A stretch of 64,000 nt of DNA from positions 30,021-94,020 of the forward strand of contig QKAU01000029.1 of assembly GCA_003246265.1 (NCBI GenBank), in the 5' to 3' direction. The notes beneath the pieces were generated by a model, which saw nothing but the letters and a program-made list of their open reading frames with translations, did no database searches and had not been told where the DNA came from. The position numbers and the translations under genes were made by a program. Shown here one piece after another: positions 53,001-60,407 of this stretch; the stretch's first letter is position 1, and the number at the start of each line of letters is the position of its first letter. The DNA comes from Kiritimatiellales bacterium (GTDB lineage Bacteria > Verrucomicrobiota > Kiritimatiellia > Kiritimatiellales > Pontiellaceae).

Positions 53001-53195
53001 CAGCTCGCCTACAACAAGCGCGGCGAAATGTGGGTTTCGCTCGAAAAGGCGATCGAGGCCGGCGGCGAGCCGGTGCGCAACCGTATCCGGAACGACGCCC
53101 GCTTCGTCCCGGTGCAGAACACGCCCGAGTACAGGGCCCTGGTGCCGCCTCCGGCCCAGCCGCCTGGCGGGCTGCTCCCGCTGCCTGGCTTCTAG
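50043..53195 (+). CDS. DUF2723-family multi-pass membrane protein (GT-C-like) with C-terminal TPR repeats
   Basis: A 1,050-aa protein. The N-terminal DUF2723 signature is present: YTLTLQPTLGLEDSGELI followed by LGVPHPPGYPIW. About ten hydrophobic helices fill residues 15-530, with acidic loops as in GT-C glycosyltransferases of the protein-O-mannosyltransferase type. A soluble domain of about 300 residues follows, then TPR-like helices at about 820-1030 (IAGLYAARGRPVEAEAAFRQ, ADLLSKQGRFDEAIVLFDAL, ADIYLKSGRSAQADALVNVL). It may transfer a sugar from a polyprenyl donor to exported proteins. A glycosyltransferase gene follows after 7 bases, supporting a glycan role. Confidence 0.87.
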   Translation: MLSSDKFFRKSDWLACWAAFIVSLVVYTLTLQPTLGLEDSGELIVASDYLGVPHPPGYPIWSLLTWFFQWVFHGIGFHGHPNPAWAVNFFSAFAGAAACGTLALLISRSGMDLLRSLKKESSLLGEDTESLFCAVAGVAGGLLLAFGQGMWSQAVIAEVYTLNIFFQSLVLVFLYRWLSESNNPKWLWLCAFTFGLGITNHQTLMFMGLAIAIAVVFNELDIFAAKHLGWVLGAMGALILAFVGVYYNNLAVLVVGVVGCIGSLLFIRQPFLVRDFVIVGSMYVLLLGANKWATESANYTHLAWETGPDHAGFWIWTLFALAIPALATFILPRGKVVGPTYLLLFIGLAFYLYMPISSDQNPPINWGYPRTWQGFMHAITRGQYERVKLAHVFSPRFLQQVGSYLMDLRSQFYWPIALVAAVPFFFCWKVGRRNIGWLVTTLVAFLSVGIVFMILQNPQTDIQNLFIGRVQYIQSHAIYVIWLGYGILLLMAYFEALVRNNPVTKIVGVALVLLLPFLLVYKNYHDENQLKIVGGAEQNGHDFGWQFGNWQLQGVEGIKEDLRHWYPDEEEYQRQWEAYPCKDYPEPMGPNAIFFGGTDPGRFVPTYMIYSAHVRPDVYLITQNALADNTYMNVMRDLYGDQIWIPSPLDSNNAFQMYVQGVQNGTIQAGADVTTEGGKVQVQGVAGVMQINGFLARMIFDHNQYLTETKTDEATRPVGSAVVYEDPSIDPSTGLPPRRTFYVEESYVLPWMYPYLTPHGLIMKINNQPTPLTDAMVKNDTDFWNWYCDRLLNDEKFIRDIVARKSFSKLRSSIAGLYAARGRPVEAEAAFRQAVDLYDLSPEANFRLADLLSKQGRFDEAIVLFDALIAKDPNNDKAIEFRSSMLQYKQMAVRQQELEQLLRGGKIDVNSAMELADIYLKSGRSAQADALVNVLIDDPKTPAPILLQIAQYMAQNRRLSVVAHALEKYTVANPKDPNGWLNLAALQLAYNKRGEMWVSLEKAIEAGGEPVRNRIRNDARFVPVQNTPEYRALVPPPAQPPGGLLPLPGF

Positions 53196-53202
53196 GCTCC
53201 CC

Positions 53203-54210
53203 GTGAAAATCCTGGTCTACGACGACAACCCCGACTTCGGCGGCCACCAGATCATGGCCTGCCGCGGGGTCGATGCCCTCGCCGCCGCGACGGTGGAGAT
53301 CGCGTGGATGATCGATCCGGCCAACCGCAGGCTGGCCGAGCGGATCGCTGGCTGCGAAACCCTGGCCGCCTCGCCAGACCTCGGCGGTTGGAACCCGGAC
53401 CTCGTGCTCTGCATCCAGGGCGACCTGCACCAATCGGCCAAGGGCATCCTGGCCGCGCGGACGGCAGGCATCCCCTGCATCAGCTACCTTGCCCTGCCCC
53501 ATTCGATGGGCACCATGGGGGCGCGCCTGGGCACCTTGCGCGACCGCCGCTTCCGCAAGACGCTCAACCTTCCCGACCGCTACATCGTCATCAGCCAAGG
53601 GATGGGACACCTGCTCGCCGGACGCGGCTGCACCCGGCCCATCACCGTCGTGCCCAACGGCATTCCGGGCCCGCCCGCAACGCGCCGCCCGCGCGCCGCC
53701 CGGGAGTGTACGCTGGGCATCCTCGGCCGGCTCGAGTTCAGGCAGAAGCGGCAGGACCTCCTGGTGCGCGCCTTCCTCGGCCATCCCGAAGCCTTCGGCG
53801 ACTGCCGCCTGCTCATTGCGGGCGATGGCCCCGACGCGGACCGCCTCCACCGCATGGTGGAGCACAGGGGCCGGATCGAATGGCGGCCATGGCAAAACGA
53901 TCCCGAGGCGTTCTACGACGCCATCGACCTGCTCGCCCTGCCCTCGCGCTACGAAGGGGTACCGCTGGTCATGCTCGAGGCGCTCGCCCGCGGCATTCCC
54001 GTCATCGCCAGCGCCGTGGACGGGATGAAGGAGCTGCTTCCGGCCGGCTGGACCTTCGAAGGCGGCAGTGCCGCCGCGCTGGCCAGAACCTTTTCCCGGG
54101 TTCGCACAGCCGGGTATCCGGAACTCGCCCGGCTCCGCGAGCAGGTCCTCGCCGAAAACAACCTCGAAACCTTCCGCGCGCGGTTCAGTAGCGCCGTGCT
54201 CGGCGCATGA
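53203..54210 (+). CDS. Glycosyltransferase family 4-like protein
   Basis: A 335-aa GT-B enzyme. The start is GTG 53203 (VKILVYDDNPDFGGHQ) seven bases after the upstream stop. The donor-binding half has PDRYIVISQGMGHLL, TVVPNGIP, GILGRLEFRQKRQDLLVRAF, LLIAGDGPDADRL and the E-x7-E type motif PSRYEGVPLVMLEALARGIP. It should add a sugar from a nucleotide donor to a lipid-linked or protein glycan, together with the DUF2723 protein. The acceptor is not predictable from the sequence. Confidence 0.92.
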   Translation: MKILVYDDNPDFGGHQIMACRGVDALAAATVEIAWMIDPANRRLAERIAGCETLAASPDLGGWNPDLVLCIQGDLHQSAKGILAARTAGIPCISYLALPHSMGTMGARLGTLRDRRFRKTLNLPDRYIVISQGMGHLLAGRGCTRPITVVPNGIPGPPATRRPRAARECTLGILGRLEFRQKRQDLLVRAFLGHPEAFGDCRLLIAGDGPDADRLHRMVEHRGRIEWRPWQNDPEAFYDAIDLLALPSRYEGVPLVMLEALARGIPVIASAVDGMKELLPAGWTFEGGSAAALARTFSRVRTAGYPELARLREQVLAENNLETFRARFSSAVLGA

Positions 54211-54236
54211 AAAAAGGCGCCCCTTGCAGGGCGCCC
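54210..54236 (-). terminator. Intrinsic terminator of pnp
   Basis: On the minus strand GGCGCCC (54235-54229) pairs with GGGCGCC (54222-54216) around TGCAAG, and a run of T follows (AAAAAA on the plus strand at 54210-54215). It overlaps the end of the convergent glycosyltransferase gene. Confidence 0.75.
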
Positions 54237-54261
54237 TCTCCGTTGCGCGGATGCCGCAAAC

Positions 54262-56361
54262 CTAGTTGGCTTCGTCGTTCAGCGCAGCCTTGCGGCTGAG
54301 GCGGACGCGGCCCTGGTTGTCGATGTCGATGCACTTCACCCGCATGGCGTCGCCAGGCTTGCAGATGTCCGATACGCTGGCGATACGTTCGTTCGCCATC
54401 TCGGAGATGTGCACCAGCCCCTCCTTGCCGGGCAGGCATTCAACGAACGCGCCGAAGTCCTTGACTGCAATCACCTTGCCGTCGTAGGTCTTGCCGATTT
54501 CGATCTCGGCGGTGATGGCGTTGACTTCGCGGACGGCCGCCTCCATCGCCGTCGCATCGACCGCGAAGATGTTGACGGTGCCGTCCTCCTCGATATCGAT
54601 CTGGGCGCCGGTCCCTTCGGTGATCGCGCGGATGTGCTTGCCGCCGGGGCCGATCAGCGCGCCGATCTTGTCGGGGTCGATCTTCACGACGGTGATGCGC
54701 GGCGCGCAGGGATTGAGCTCGGCGCGCGGGGCCGGAATGACCGATTCCATGTAGTCGAGGATCTCCATGCGGCCCTTGCGGGTCACTTCGAAGGCCTCCT
54801 TGACCTGGTTCCAGTCGAGTCCGGGAATCTTGAGGTCGACCTGGAACCCGGTGATCCCCTTGCGGGTACCGACCACCTTGAAGTCCATGTCGCCGCAGTG
54901 GTCTTCCGCACCAAGGATGTCGACCACCTGGATCGACGCGCCCTTTTCGTCGGTGAAGAGCCCGGCGGAGATGCCCGCAACCGGGGCCTTGAGCGGCACG
55001 CCGGCATCCATCAGCGCCAGGCAGCCGCCGCAGGCGGTGGCCATGGAGGAGGAGCCGTTGGACCCCATGATTTCCGACACGACGCGGATCGCGTAGGGGA
55101 ATGCATCGGGCAGCACCGGAACGATCGACCGCTCGGCGAGGTTGCCGTGGCCGATTTCGCGGCGGCCGGTCATCCCCAGGCGGCCCACTTCGCCGACCGA
55201 GTAGGGCGGGAAGTTGTAGTGGAGCATGAACTCCTTCTCCTTGTCGCCGCCGGTGACGGCGTCGAGGCCCTGCGACTCCTTCTTGGTGCCGAGGGTGACG
55301 GTGCAGAGCGTCTGCGTTTCGCCGCGGCTGAAGATCGAAGACCCGTGGGTGCGCGGCAGTACGCCGACCTGCGCATCGAGTTCGCGGATCTTGTCGAACG
55401 GCCGGCCGCCAATGCGGACGCCGCCTTCGATCACGTTCTTGCGGACGGTTTCGACCTCGAGGTCGTGGAAGGCGTGGAAGAAGTCGTTTTCGGACATCTC
55501 CTCGCCGAAGATCCCCTCCATCTGCGGCTTGAGTTCCGCCTTGAGGGCCGATACGGCATCCTGCCGTTCGATCTTGCCGACGATCTTCATCAGTTCCATG
55601 AACTTGGCGCCAACCAGCTCGCGGGCCTTGTCGAGGTATTTGGTTTCAAGCACCGGTGCTTCGACCACCTTTTCAGGCAGACCCAGCGCCTTGCGCAACT
55701 CGAACTGGGCGTTGCAGATCTTGACGACCTCCTCGTGGGCGCGCTGCATGGCCGCCACGAAATCGGCTTCGCTGATCTCCTTGGCGGACCCTTCGATCAT
55801 CATGGTCTTTTCGCGGGTGCCGCAGTAGGTCAGGTCGAGGTCGCTCTCCTCGAGCTTCGCATGCTCGGGGTTGACGGCCCATTCGCCGTTGATGCGGCCG
55901 ATGCGGACGGCGCCGATCGGGCCCATGAACGGGAGCTCGGAGATCATGAGCGCGGCCGAGGCGGCGTTGACGCTCAGGATGTCGGTATCGAGCTTCTGGT
56001 CGCAGCTGACCAGCATGTTGTTGATCTGCACGTCGCGGAAGAACCCGTTCGGGAAGAGCGGGCGGATCGGACGGTCGGTGACGCGCATGGTGAGGATTTC
56101 CTTTTCGGAAGGCCGCGCCTCGCGCTTGAAGAAGCCGCCGGGGAAGCGGCCCGCCGCGTAGAACTTTTCGCGGTATTCGACCTGGAGCGGGAAGAAGTCC
56201 ACGCCCTCCTTGGCCTCCTTGGCGGAGGTGACAGCGGAGAAGACGATGTTGTCGCCCACGCTGCAGGTAACGGCGCCGTCCGCCTGCAATGCAAGCAGTC
56301 CGGATTCGAAGACCATGGTCTGGCCGCCGACTTCGAATTCTATTTTGGTTGTACCCTTCAT
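54262..56361 (-). CDS. pnp: Polyribonucleotide nucleotidyltransferase (PNPase)
   Basis: A 699-aa protein with two RNase PH domains ([24 protein letters not shown] [19 protein letters not shown] and [11 protein letters not shown] in the first; [14 protein letters not shown] and [14 protein letters not shown] in the second). A KH domain ([20 protein letters not shown]) and a C-terminal S1 domain ([28 protein letters not shown]) follow. It degrades RNA 3' to 5' with phosphate. ATG 56361 ([13 protein letters not shown]) is the conserved start. It lies downstream of rpsO, the arrangement known from E. coli, with a hairpin between them. Confidence 0.97.
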   Translation of the reverse strand: MKGTTKIEFEVGGQTMVFESGLLALQADGAVTCSVGDNIVFSAVTSAKEAKEGVDFFPLQVEYREKFYAAGRFPGGFFKREARPSEKEILTMRVTDRPIRPLFPNGFFRDVQINNMLVSCDQKLDTDILSVNAASAALMISELPFMGPIGAVRIGRINGEWAVNPEHAKLEESDLDLTYCGTREKTMMIEGSAKEISEADFVAAMQRAHEEVVKICNAQFELRKALGLPEKVVEAPVLETKYLDKARELVGAKFMELMKIVGKIERQDAVSALKAELKPQMEGIFGEEMSENDFFHAFHDLEVETVRKNVIEGGVRIGGRPFDKIRELDAQVGVLPRTHGSSIFSRGETQTLCTVTLGTKKESQGLDAVTGGDKEKEFMLHYNFPPYSVGEVGRLGMTGRREIGHGNLAERSIVPVLPDAFPYAIRVVSEIMGSNGSSSMATACGGCLALMDAGVPLKAPVAGISAGLFTDEKGASIQVVDILGAEDHCGDMDFKVVGTRKGITGFQVDLKIPGLDWNQVKEAFEVTRKGRMEILDYMESVIPAPRAELNPCAPRITVVKIDPDKIGALIGPGGKHIRAITEGTGAQIDIEEDGTVNIFAVDATAMEAAVREVNAITAEIEIGKTYDGKVIAVKDFGAFVECLPGKEGLVHISEMANERIASVSDICKPGDAMRVKCIDIDNQGRVRLSRKAALNDEAN

Positions 56362-56453
56362 GTTGCTGACTTGCGCCCCTGCCTTTTCCTGAAGGGCGCA
56401 CCTTTCCTTGTGTTTTTTGCCGCCCCGTTGGCGGCTGTTCTGGAAACGACGCA

Positions 56454-56476
56454 AGCCCTTTAGGGGTTAAAGGGCT
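56454..56476 (-). promoter_or_regulatory. Hairpin in the rpsO-pnp intergenic region
   Basis: AGCCCTTTA (56454-56462) and TAAAGGGCT (56468-56476) form a perfect 9-bp stem with a 5-base loop. No T-run follows in the direction of pnp. In E. coli the same interval holds the rpsO attenuator and an RNase III hairpin that controls pnp; a similar processing role is inferred here. Confidence 0.45.
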
Positions 56477-56512
56477 CGCGAGCGAATACGGATTTTACAT
56501 CCTGGACAAGAA

Positions 56513-56776
56513 CTATTTCCGCAGGCCGAGCTTTCCAATCAGCTCCTTGTAGCGGGCGTCGTCCTTCTTCTGCAGGTAGGTCAGCAGCGTGCGGCGCTTG
56601 TTGACCATCATGATGAGGCCGCGGCGCGAACTGTGATCCTTTGCATGGGTCTTGAGATGTTCCGTCAAATCCTTGATGCGGGTGGTGAGCAGCGCCACCT
56701 GGACCTCGACCGATCCGGTGTCCTGTTCGCCGCGCTTGAACTCGTTCTTGATTTCAGCCTTTACTGCCTGATCCAC
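56513..56776 (-). CDS. rpsO: Ribosomal protein S15
   Basis: An 87-aa protein of standard length with the family pattern [43 protein letters not shown] and [19 protein letters not shown]. It binds the central domain of 16S rRNA early in 30S assembly. It is transcribed from a clear promoter at 56823-56851 and followed by pnp. Confidence 0.98.
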   Translation of the reverse strand: MDQAVKAEIKNEFKRGEQDTGSVEVQVALLTTRIKDLTEHLKTHAKDHSSRRGLIMMVNKRRTLLTYLQKKDDARYKELIGKLGLRK

Positions 56777-56822
56777 GTGTGGACTCCTGTTGTTCTCTTA
56801 TTTTCCTTAAATTAGGCCGGGC

Positions 56823-56851
56823 ACTATACGGAGCACCCCACCCCTTGTAAA
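56823..56851 (-). promoter_or_regulatory. Sigma-70-type promoter of rpsO-pnp
   Basis: On the minus strand TTTACA (56851-56846), 17 bases and TATAGT (56828-56823) lie about 47 bases before the rpsO ATG. The spacer begins AGGGGTGGGG, closely matching that of the dksA-like gene promoter. Confidence 0.65.
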
Positions 56852-56879
56852 GCATGGTTTTACCGCTTTTCAAGGCCGT

Positions 56880-58169
56880 TCATGGGGCCTGCTTTTCGAC
56901 ACGATAGGGTGCACACTGGGCGGCCAGCTGGGACGTGACGCGCACCAGCAGGTCCGCCGTGCCGCCCTCGTAGTCCTCCTCCAGGATGGAGGCGTTCTTC
57001 CGGAGCACGGCGATCAGCCGCCCCTCGCTGAGCGGAACCGATAGCCGCATCTCGACCTTCCGCCCCCGGAGGCAGTCGGCCAGCGCATCCTGCAGGCCTT
57101 CGATCCCCTCCCCCGTCAGCGCCGAAACCGCCGCCGTGCGGGGGAACTGCCGGGCCAGCCGCCGCGCGGCGTTGCGCCCCTTTTCATCATCGATCTTGTT
57201 GAAGACATGGAGCATCGGCTTGTCGAGCGCGCCGATCTCGTCGAGCACCTTGTGGACCGCCTCGATCTGCGTTTCCACCTGCGGATGGGCCGCGTCGACC
57301 ACATGCAGCAGCAGGTCGGCCTCGACCACCTCCTCCAGGGTCGCCTTGAACGACTCGACCAGGTGGTGGGGCAGCTTCTGGATGAAGCCGACGGTGTCGG
57401 TCACCAGCATCGGCTCGTGGTTGGGCAGCTCCACCTGGCGCGTGGTGGGATCCAGCGTGGCGAAGAGTTGGTTGGCGGCGTAGATCTCCGCCCCGGAGAG
57501 CCGGTTCAGCAGGGTCGATTTTCCGGCATTGGTGTAGCCGACAATGGAGACCAGCGCCCAGCCGTGGCGGCGCCGCCCGCGGCGCTGCTCGGCGCGGCGG
57601 GTACGCACATGCTCCAGCTCGCGCTTGAGCCGCCCGATCATTTCATTGATGCGGCGGCGGTCGACTTCCAGCTGCGTTTCGCCGGGACCGCGCAGGCCGA
57701 TGCCGCCCTTCTGGCGCTCGAGGTGGGTCCACATGCGGCGCAGGCGCGGCAGGAGGTACTGGTGCTGCGCCAGCTCCACCTGGAGGCAACCTTCCCGAGT
57801 CTGGGCGCGCTGGGCAAAGATGTCGAGGATGAGCTGCGTGCGGTCGAGCACGCGGACCCCGAGGGTGTTTTCGAGGTTGCGGCCCTGTGCCGGCGAAAGG
57901 TCGTCGTCGAAGATCGCCATGGAGACCGGATTCTCCCTGATCCATTCGGCAATCTCCTCCGCCTTGCCCGAGCCGATGAAGTAGCCGGCCTGGATCTTCG
58001 ACTGGCGCACGAGGAAGCGGCCCTGGACCACGGCCCCGGCGGTTTCGGCCAGCTGGGCCAGCTCGTCCATCGTATCCCGGGCCCGCCACTCCTCGTCGCC
58101 GCGCAGCACCACGCCCACCAGCACCACCGTCTCTTCGGCCCGGCTTTTCGTTTCCAGCAGTTCGGTCAT
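56880..58169 (-). CDS. hflX: GTPase HflX
   Basis: A 429-aa protein. The N-terminal HflX domain contains GYFIGSGKAEEIAEWI, LDRTQLILDIFAQRAQTREG, VELAQHQYLLPRL and GGIGLRGPGETQLEVDRR. The G domain contains SIVGYTNAGKSTLLN, DTVGFIQKLPHHLVESF and HVFNKIDD. It acts on stalled or hibernating 50S ribosomes. miaA ends 55 bases upstream, the same neighbourhood (miaA-hfq-hflX) seen in proteobacteria but without hfq. Confidence 0.96.
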   Translation of the reverse strand: MTELLETKSRAEETVVLVGVVLRGDEEWRARDTMDELAQLAETAGAVVQGRFLVRQSKIQAGYFIGSGKAEEIAEWIRENPVSMAIFDDDLSPAQGRNLENTLGVRVLDRTQLILDIFAQRAQTREGCLQVELAQHQYLLPRLRRMWTHLERQKGGIGLRGPGETQLEVDRRRINEMIGRLKRELEHVRTRRAEQRRGRRRHGWALVSIVGYTNAGKSTLLNRLSGAEIYAANQLFATLDPTTRQVELPNHEPMLVTDTVGFIQKLPHHLVESFKATLEEVVEADLLLHVVDAAHPQVETQIEAVHKVLDEIGALDKPMLHVFNKIDDEKGRNAARRLARQFPRTAAVSALTGEGIEGLQDALADCLRGRKVEMRLSVPLSEGRLIAVLRKNASILEEDYEGGTADLLVRVTSQLAAQCAPYRVEKQAP

Positions 58170-58224
58170 AGTGAACGTCTCTCAACCACGGGGGTTCCCG
58201 GCGTGTTCCATGCAACTTCCGCCG

Positions 58225-59151
58225 CTACATCGCCAGCCTGGTCGGCCCAAGCGCATCCCATGCCTGCGCCACGGCCTCCGCCAGCTTCTCCATGGATGGG
58301 TACCTTTCCACATCGATCCATTCGACCTGGAGCTGGTTGCGGAACCAGGTCATCTGGCGCTTCGCCAGCCGGCGGGTGCGGATGATGGTCTTTTCCTTGG
58401 CCTCCTCAAGCGAAATCTCGCGGCGCAGCACGGCGAAGGCTTCGGCGTAGCCGATCGCCTGGAGGGCGGTCGGCGACAGATCCATCCCCATCAGCCCGTG
58501 CGCCTCTTCGAGCAGGCCGGCGGCATACATCCGCTCAACGCGCCCGGCGATGCGGCGGTGCAGGGTTTCGCGCCCGACCTGCAGGCCAACAAGGGTGGGC
58601 TTCGGCCTGGAGTTCCACCCCCCGGCGGGGCGCGCCTCTTCCCTCGCCTTCTCCAGGATGCGGATCAGGCGGCGTGGATTCCGGCGGTCATCCGCAGTCA
58701 ACCGGCCGTAGAGGGCAGCGGCATCCGTTTGCGCCCGCTGCTCGAGATCATGGAACTCCAGCGCCTCCAGCTCGGCCCGCAGCGCTTCGTTCTCGGGCGG
58801 CACATCGTCGAAGCCCTGGGTCAGGCATTTGATGTAGAGTCCCGTCCCTCCGGCCACGATGGTTTCGTGGTCCGTTCCGAAGGCGGGCCGCACGGCCTCG
58901 AGGTAGGCGGCCACGCTGAATTTCCCGGAAGGATCGACCAGGTCGATGCCGGCGTAGTCGACCCGCTCCCGTTCCTCCCTGGTCGGCTTGGCGGTTCCAA
59001 TGTCCATGCCGCGGTAGAGGTTCATCGAATCGGCGGAGACCACCCGCCAGCCCCTGCGTTCGGCGACGTGCTGCACGACCGCGCTTTTGCCCGATGCAGT
59101 GGTTCCGACGAGAAAGAAGGCATGGGGCGGGTCGTGGGATCCGTCATTCAT
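58225..59151 (-). CDS. miaA: tRNA dimethylallyltransferase
   Basis: A 308-aa protein with the P-loop FLVGTTASGKSAVV at the N-terminus, SADSMNLYRGMDIGTAKPT, YAGIDLVDPSGKFSV, VAGGTGLYIKCL and RRLAKRQMTWFRNQ near the C-terminus. It isopentenylates A37 of tRNAs reading UNN codons. Its first 8 bases overlap the end of lspA. Confidence 0.97.
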   Translation of the reverse strand: MNDGSHDPPHAFFLVGTTASGKSAVVQHVAERRGWRVVSADSMNLYRGMDIGTAKPTREERERVDYAGIDLVDPSGKFSVAAYLEAVRPAFGTDHETIVAGGTGLYIKCLTQGFDDVPPENEALRAELEALEFHDLEQRAQTDAAALYGRLTADDRRNPRRLIRILEKAREEARPAGGWNSRPKPTLVGLQVGRETLHRRIAGRVERMYAAGLLEEAHGLMGMDLSPTALQAIGYAEAFAVLRREISLEEAKEKTIIRTRRLAKRQMTWFRNQLQVEWIDVERYPSMEKLAEAVAQAWDALGPTRLAM

Positions 59152-59626
59152 CTCCCGGCCCTTTGCTCTCCGCCCCCTTCCTCTTCTCGTGGAGGAAATT
59201 GGTCAGGATGTAGAGGCCGACGGCGATGCAGATGGCCGAGTCGGCCACGTTGAAGGAGGGCCAATGGTACCGGCCCAGATGGAAGTCGAGGAAGTCGGTC
59301 ACCCAGCCGAAGCGGATGCGATCGATCAGGTTGCCCACGATGCCGCCGACCAGGAGGCCCAGCAGGATGCGGTGGGAGAGCTGTTCCTGGAGGAAGGCGC
59401 GGCGGTAGACCGCGAGGGCCGCCAGCACCGCCACCGAGACGAGGATCAGCACGACGCCGTGCCCGCTGAAGAGGTTCCACGCCGCACCGTCGTTGCGGAC
59501 ATAGACGAGGTTGAAGAAGCCGTCGACGACCGGGATCTTGTCGTCGTAGAGCAGGTTGGCGCGGATGGCCTGCTTGGTCAGCTGGTCCAGGACCAGGACC
59601 GCCAAAGCCAGCAAGAGCACGCCCAT
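59144..59626 (-). CDS. lspA: Lipoprotein signal peptidase
   Basis: A 160-aa protein with four hydrophobic helices. It carries the conserved DQLTKQAI, YVRNDGAAWNLFSG, GNLIDRIRFGWVTDF and FNVADSAICI motifs; the catalytic aspartates are Asp102 and Asp129. It cleaves prolipoprotein signal peptides before the lipidated Cys and is consistent with the lipobox-like sequence in the giant protein of this window. It sits between the DksA-like gene (16 bases upstream) and miaA (overlap), a compact ileS-dksA-lspA arrangement. Confidence 0.97.
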   Translation of the reverse strand: MGVLLLALAVLVLDQLTKQAIRANLLYDDKIPVVDGFFNLVYVRNDGAAWNLFSGHGVVLILVSVAVLAALAVYRRAFLQEQLSHRILLGLLVGGIVGNLIDRIRFGWVTDFLDFHLGRYHWPSFNVADSAICIAVGLYILTNFLHEKRKGAESKGPGDE

Positions 59627-59641
59627 GCCTCCCCCTTTGCG

Positions 59642-60250
59642 CTATACGCTGTGGATGGTCGTGGCGCCGAACGGACGGTAGGTGGTGCGCCCCTTCTCCA
59701 GCTCGGCCTGCGCCTGGACGGAATAGCGGACGTAGGGCAACGCCTCAAGGCGCTCGATGTTGATCGGCTGCTCGGTCATTTCGCAGATGCCGTAGGCGCC
59801 GTTCTCGATGCGGCGGATCGCTTCGTCGATTTCGAAGAGGACGTCCTGCTCGTTGCTGAGCTGGTTGAGCGCGAACTCGCGGTCGAAGGTGTCGGTGCCC
59901 TGGTCGGAGAGGGAGGGATCCGGCTCGGTGTGGTTCAGCGAGTCGCGGTTGATCGAGATGATTTCGCCGGTGACCCGTTCGCGCAGTTCGATGAGGCGGT
60001 AGAGCTGCTTCTGGAGCTGCTTGGCAGTGAAAAACCTGTTGCGGCCGATCTTGCCGGTCAGCGGGCCGTTGCTGGTGATGATCACGGGCATCTCGGCCGG
60101 TGCCGCGGCGTCGGAGGCCTTTTTCGCCGGGCTCTTCCTTACGGAAGCCTTCTTGGCGGGCGCTTTCTTCTCGGCGGTTTTGCTGGAAGGGGTTTTCTTG
60201 GCGGCCGCCGGCTTGGCGGGGGCCTTTTTCGCGGTTTTCTTCGTAGCCAT
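59642..60250 (-). CDS. DksA/TraR-family protein with histone H1-like Lys/Ala/Pro-rich N-terminal tail
   Basis: A 202-aa protein. The first about 50 residues are low-complexity KKAPAK-type repeats (ATKKTAKKAPAKPAAAKKT, EKKAPAKKASVRKSPAKKA), like the tails of bacterial histone-H1 homologues. The rest is a DksA/TraR coiled-coil (QLQKQLYRLIELRERVTGEI, QDVLFEIDEAIRRIENGAYG) and C-terminal module (GICEMTEQPINIERLEALPY). Only one of the four zinc-binding cysteines remains. The coiled-coil tip has SDQGTDTFDREFA with acidic residues where DksA has its Asp pair. It probably binds RNA polymerase in the secondary channel and also nucleic acid. ATG 60250 begins MATKK; a TTGACA promoter lies at 60304-60332. 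Confidence 0.85.
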   Translation of the reverse strand: MATKKTAKKAPAKPAAAKKTPSSKTAEKKAPAKKASVRKSPAKKASDAAAPAEMPVIITSNGPLTGKIGRNRFFTAKQLQKQLYRLIELRERVTGEIISINRDSLNHTEPDPSLSDQGTDTFDREFALNQLSNEQDVLFEIDEAIRRIENGAYGICEMTEQPINIERLEALPYVRYSVQAQAELEKGRTTYRPFGATTIHSV

Positions 60251-60303
60251 TTTCGCGTCGTCTCCGGTGCGGAACGGGATCGTCCCGGAATTAAAGGGTT
60301 GCG

Positions 60304-60332
60304 TATTTAGCATCTACCCCCACCCCTGTCAA
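60304..60332 (-). promoter_or_regulatory. Sigma-70-type promoter of the dksA-like gene
   Basis: On the minus strand a consensus TTGACA (60332-60327), 17 bases and TAAATA (60309-60304) lie about 54 bases before ATG 60250. It would serve the dksA-like gene, lspA and possibly miaA-hflX. The spacer GGGGTGGGGGTAG resembles that of the rpsO promoter. Confidence 0.65.
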
Positions 60333-60407
60333 CCCACATGTCCGACAATAAAAAACCCCATGTTCCCGTGCGTTTTTCGCGGGTCGGGCAGGGGCCGTTT
60401 TGGCGCG

